60,956 nt of DNA from Asaia bogorensis (lineage in GTDB: Bacteria; Pseudomonadota; Alphaproteobacteria; Acetobacterales; Acetobacteraceae): contig NZ_UEGO01000016.1 in NCBI RefSeq assembly GCF_900465345.1, positions 1 through 60,956 of the forward strand, read 5' to 3'. The number at the start of each line of letters is the position of its first letter. Position 1 is the stretch's first letter. The notes under the pieces were generated by a model that saw only the letters and a list, made by a program, of their open reading frames with translations, did no database searches and had not been told where the DNA came from. Shown piece by piece: positions 60,730 to 60,956 of this stretch. Both the position numbers and the translations under genes were made by a program.

Positions 60730-60956
60730 TCAGTCGCGAACGTCAACCATGAAAAGCAGCACCTTGCCACCGGCTGGTGTCACATGCCGAAGAGTCACAG
60801 CTTCACCCATCTGAGCAAACCACCCGGTCAGAATTCCGGCGTAGAAGCTTGCGAACCAGGCGCCTGTCGGTTTGCCCAGTGCCCCGACAGTCGGATGATC
60901 GTGCAGATGCACATGCAGGATATTCTTCTGCTGGTCGTAAGCCAATTCGATCCTGC
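60730..60956 (-). CDS. C-terminal end of an unrecognised protein (5' part outside the window)
   Basis: An open frame that enters from the right edge on the minus strand, so only its last 75 residues are seen. They include NILHVHLHDHPTVGALGKPTGAW (His-rich start), an aliphatic/aromatic helix ASFYAGILTGWFAQMGEAVTL and an ending strand GGKVLLFMVDVRD. The helix-strand ending vaguely recalls the V4R (4-vinyl-reductase) domain, but I cannot assign it. Codon use is like the neighbours, and the frame continues to the window edge. Confidence 0.55.
   Translation of the reverse strand, partial: RIELAYDQQKNILHVHLHDHPTVGALGKPTGAWFASFYAGILTGWFAQMGEAVTLRHVTPAGGKVLLFMVDVRD

Overview
The window looks like chromosome of an acetic acid bacterium (Acetobacteraceae, close to Asaia, Kozakia or Gluconobacter). 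This is inferred from the GC-rich coding bias, the style of the proteins and the density of membrane and polyol dehydrogenases. No marker gene settles genus. About 45 protein genes are supported. I see no rRNA, tRNA, CRISPR array or intact insertion sequence.

Layout. 1-2 kb: the 3' end of a type II secretion locus (gspD secretin, gspK). 2.2-7.9 kb, minus strand: a phosphate-selective-type porin behind a clear tandem Pho box, a catalase-like haem protein, a SIS-domain sugar isomerase and an FMN-dependent alpha-hydroxy-acid dehydrogenase. 8.1-13.2 kb, plus strand: a four-gene redox cluster of a PoxB-like thiamine-diphosphate enzyme, an internally duplicated membrane protein, a gluconate-dehydrogenase subunit 3-like protein and a GMC flavoprotein. 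13.2-15.8 kb: a zinc-starvation divergon around a perfect 18-bp Zur palindrome, with a COG0523 GTPase on one side and two DUF1826-type genes on the other. 15.9-22.3 kb, minus strand: a polyol uptake and catabolism operon (MDR dehydrogenase, AraC regulator, SDR dehydrogenase, ribose-type ABC transporter). 22.6-26.9 kb: a secreted GH32 fructanase, a CrcB fluoride channel, and a class-V PLP enzyme divergent from an Lrp regulator.

27-42.7 kb is a storage-carbohydrate region: glgX divergent from glgA-glgB-treZ-treY (glycogen made, branched, debranched and turned into trehalose), followed by four tightly coupled glycosyltransferases of unknown product whose first member belongs to the sucrose-phosphate-synthase-like group. 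42.7-54.4 kb: a small membrane protein, then a MocR regulator divergent from a seven-gene organosulfur-scavenging operon (DszC/SfnB-like and NtaA/DszA-like monooxygenases, SsuD, an FAD-NAD(P)-binding protein, an MFS carrier and a TonB receptor). 54.6-58 kb: a short ORF, a secreted phospholipase C-family phosphoesterase and an overlapping di-haem peroxidase. 58-61 kb: an SPFH-domain protein, cbiD, a 500-base gene-free stretch holding an unusual 40-base perfect three-way-junction fold, and the end of an unrecognised gene.

The strongest leads are the three-way-junction element (60618-60657), the duplicated His-motif membrane protein (9916-10893), the four-glycosyltransferase cassette (38024-42749), the Zur divergon with its degenerate second DUF1826 copy, and the Pho-box-driven porin. 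Everything was read by eye from sequence; no database search was possible.
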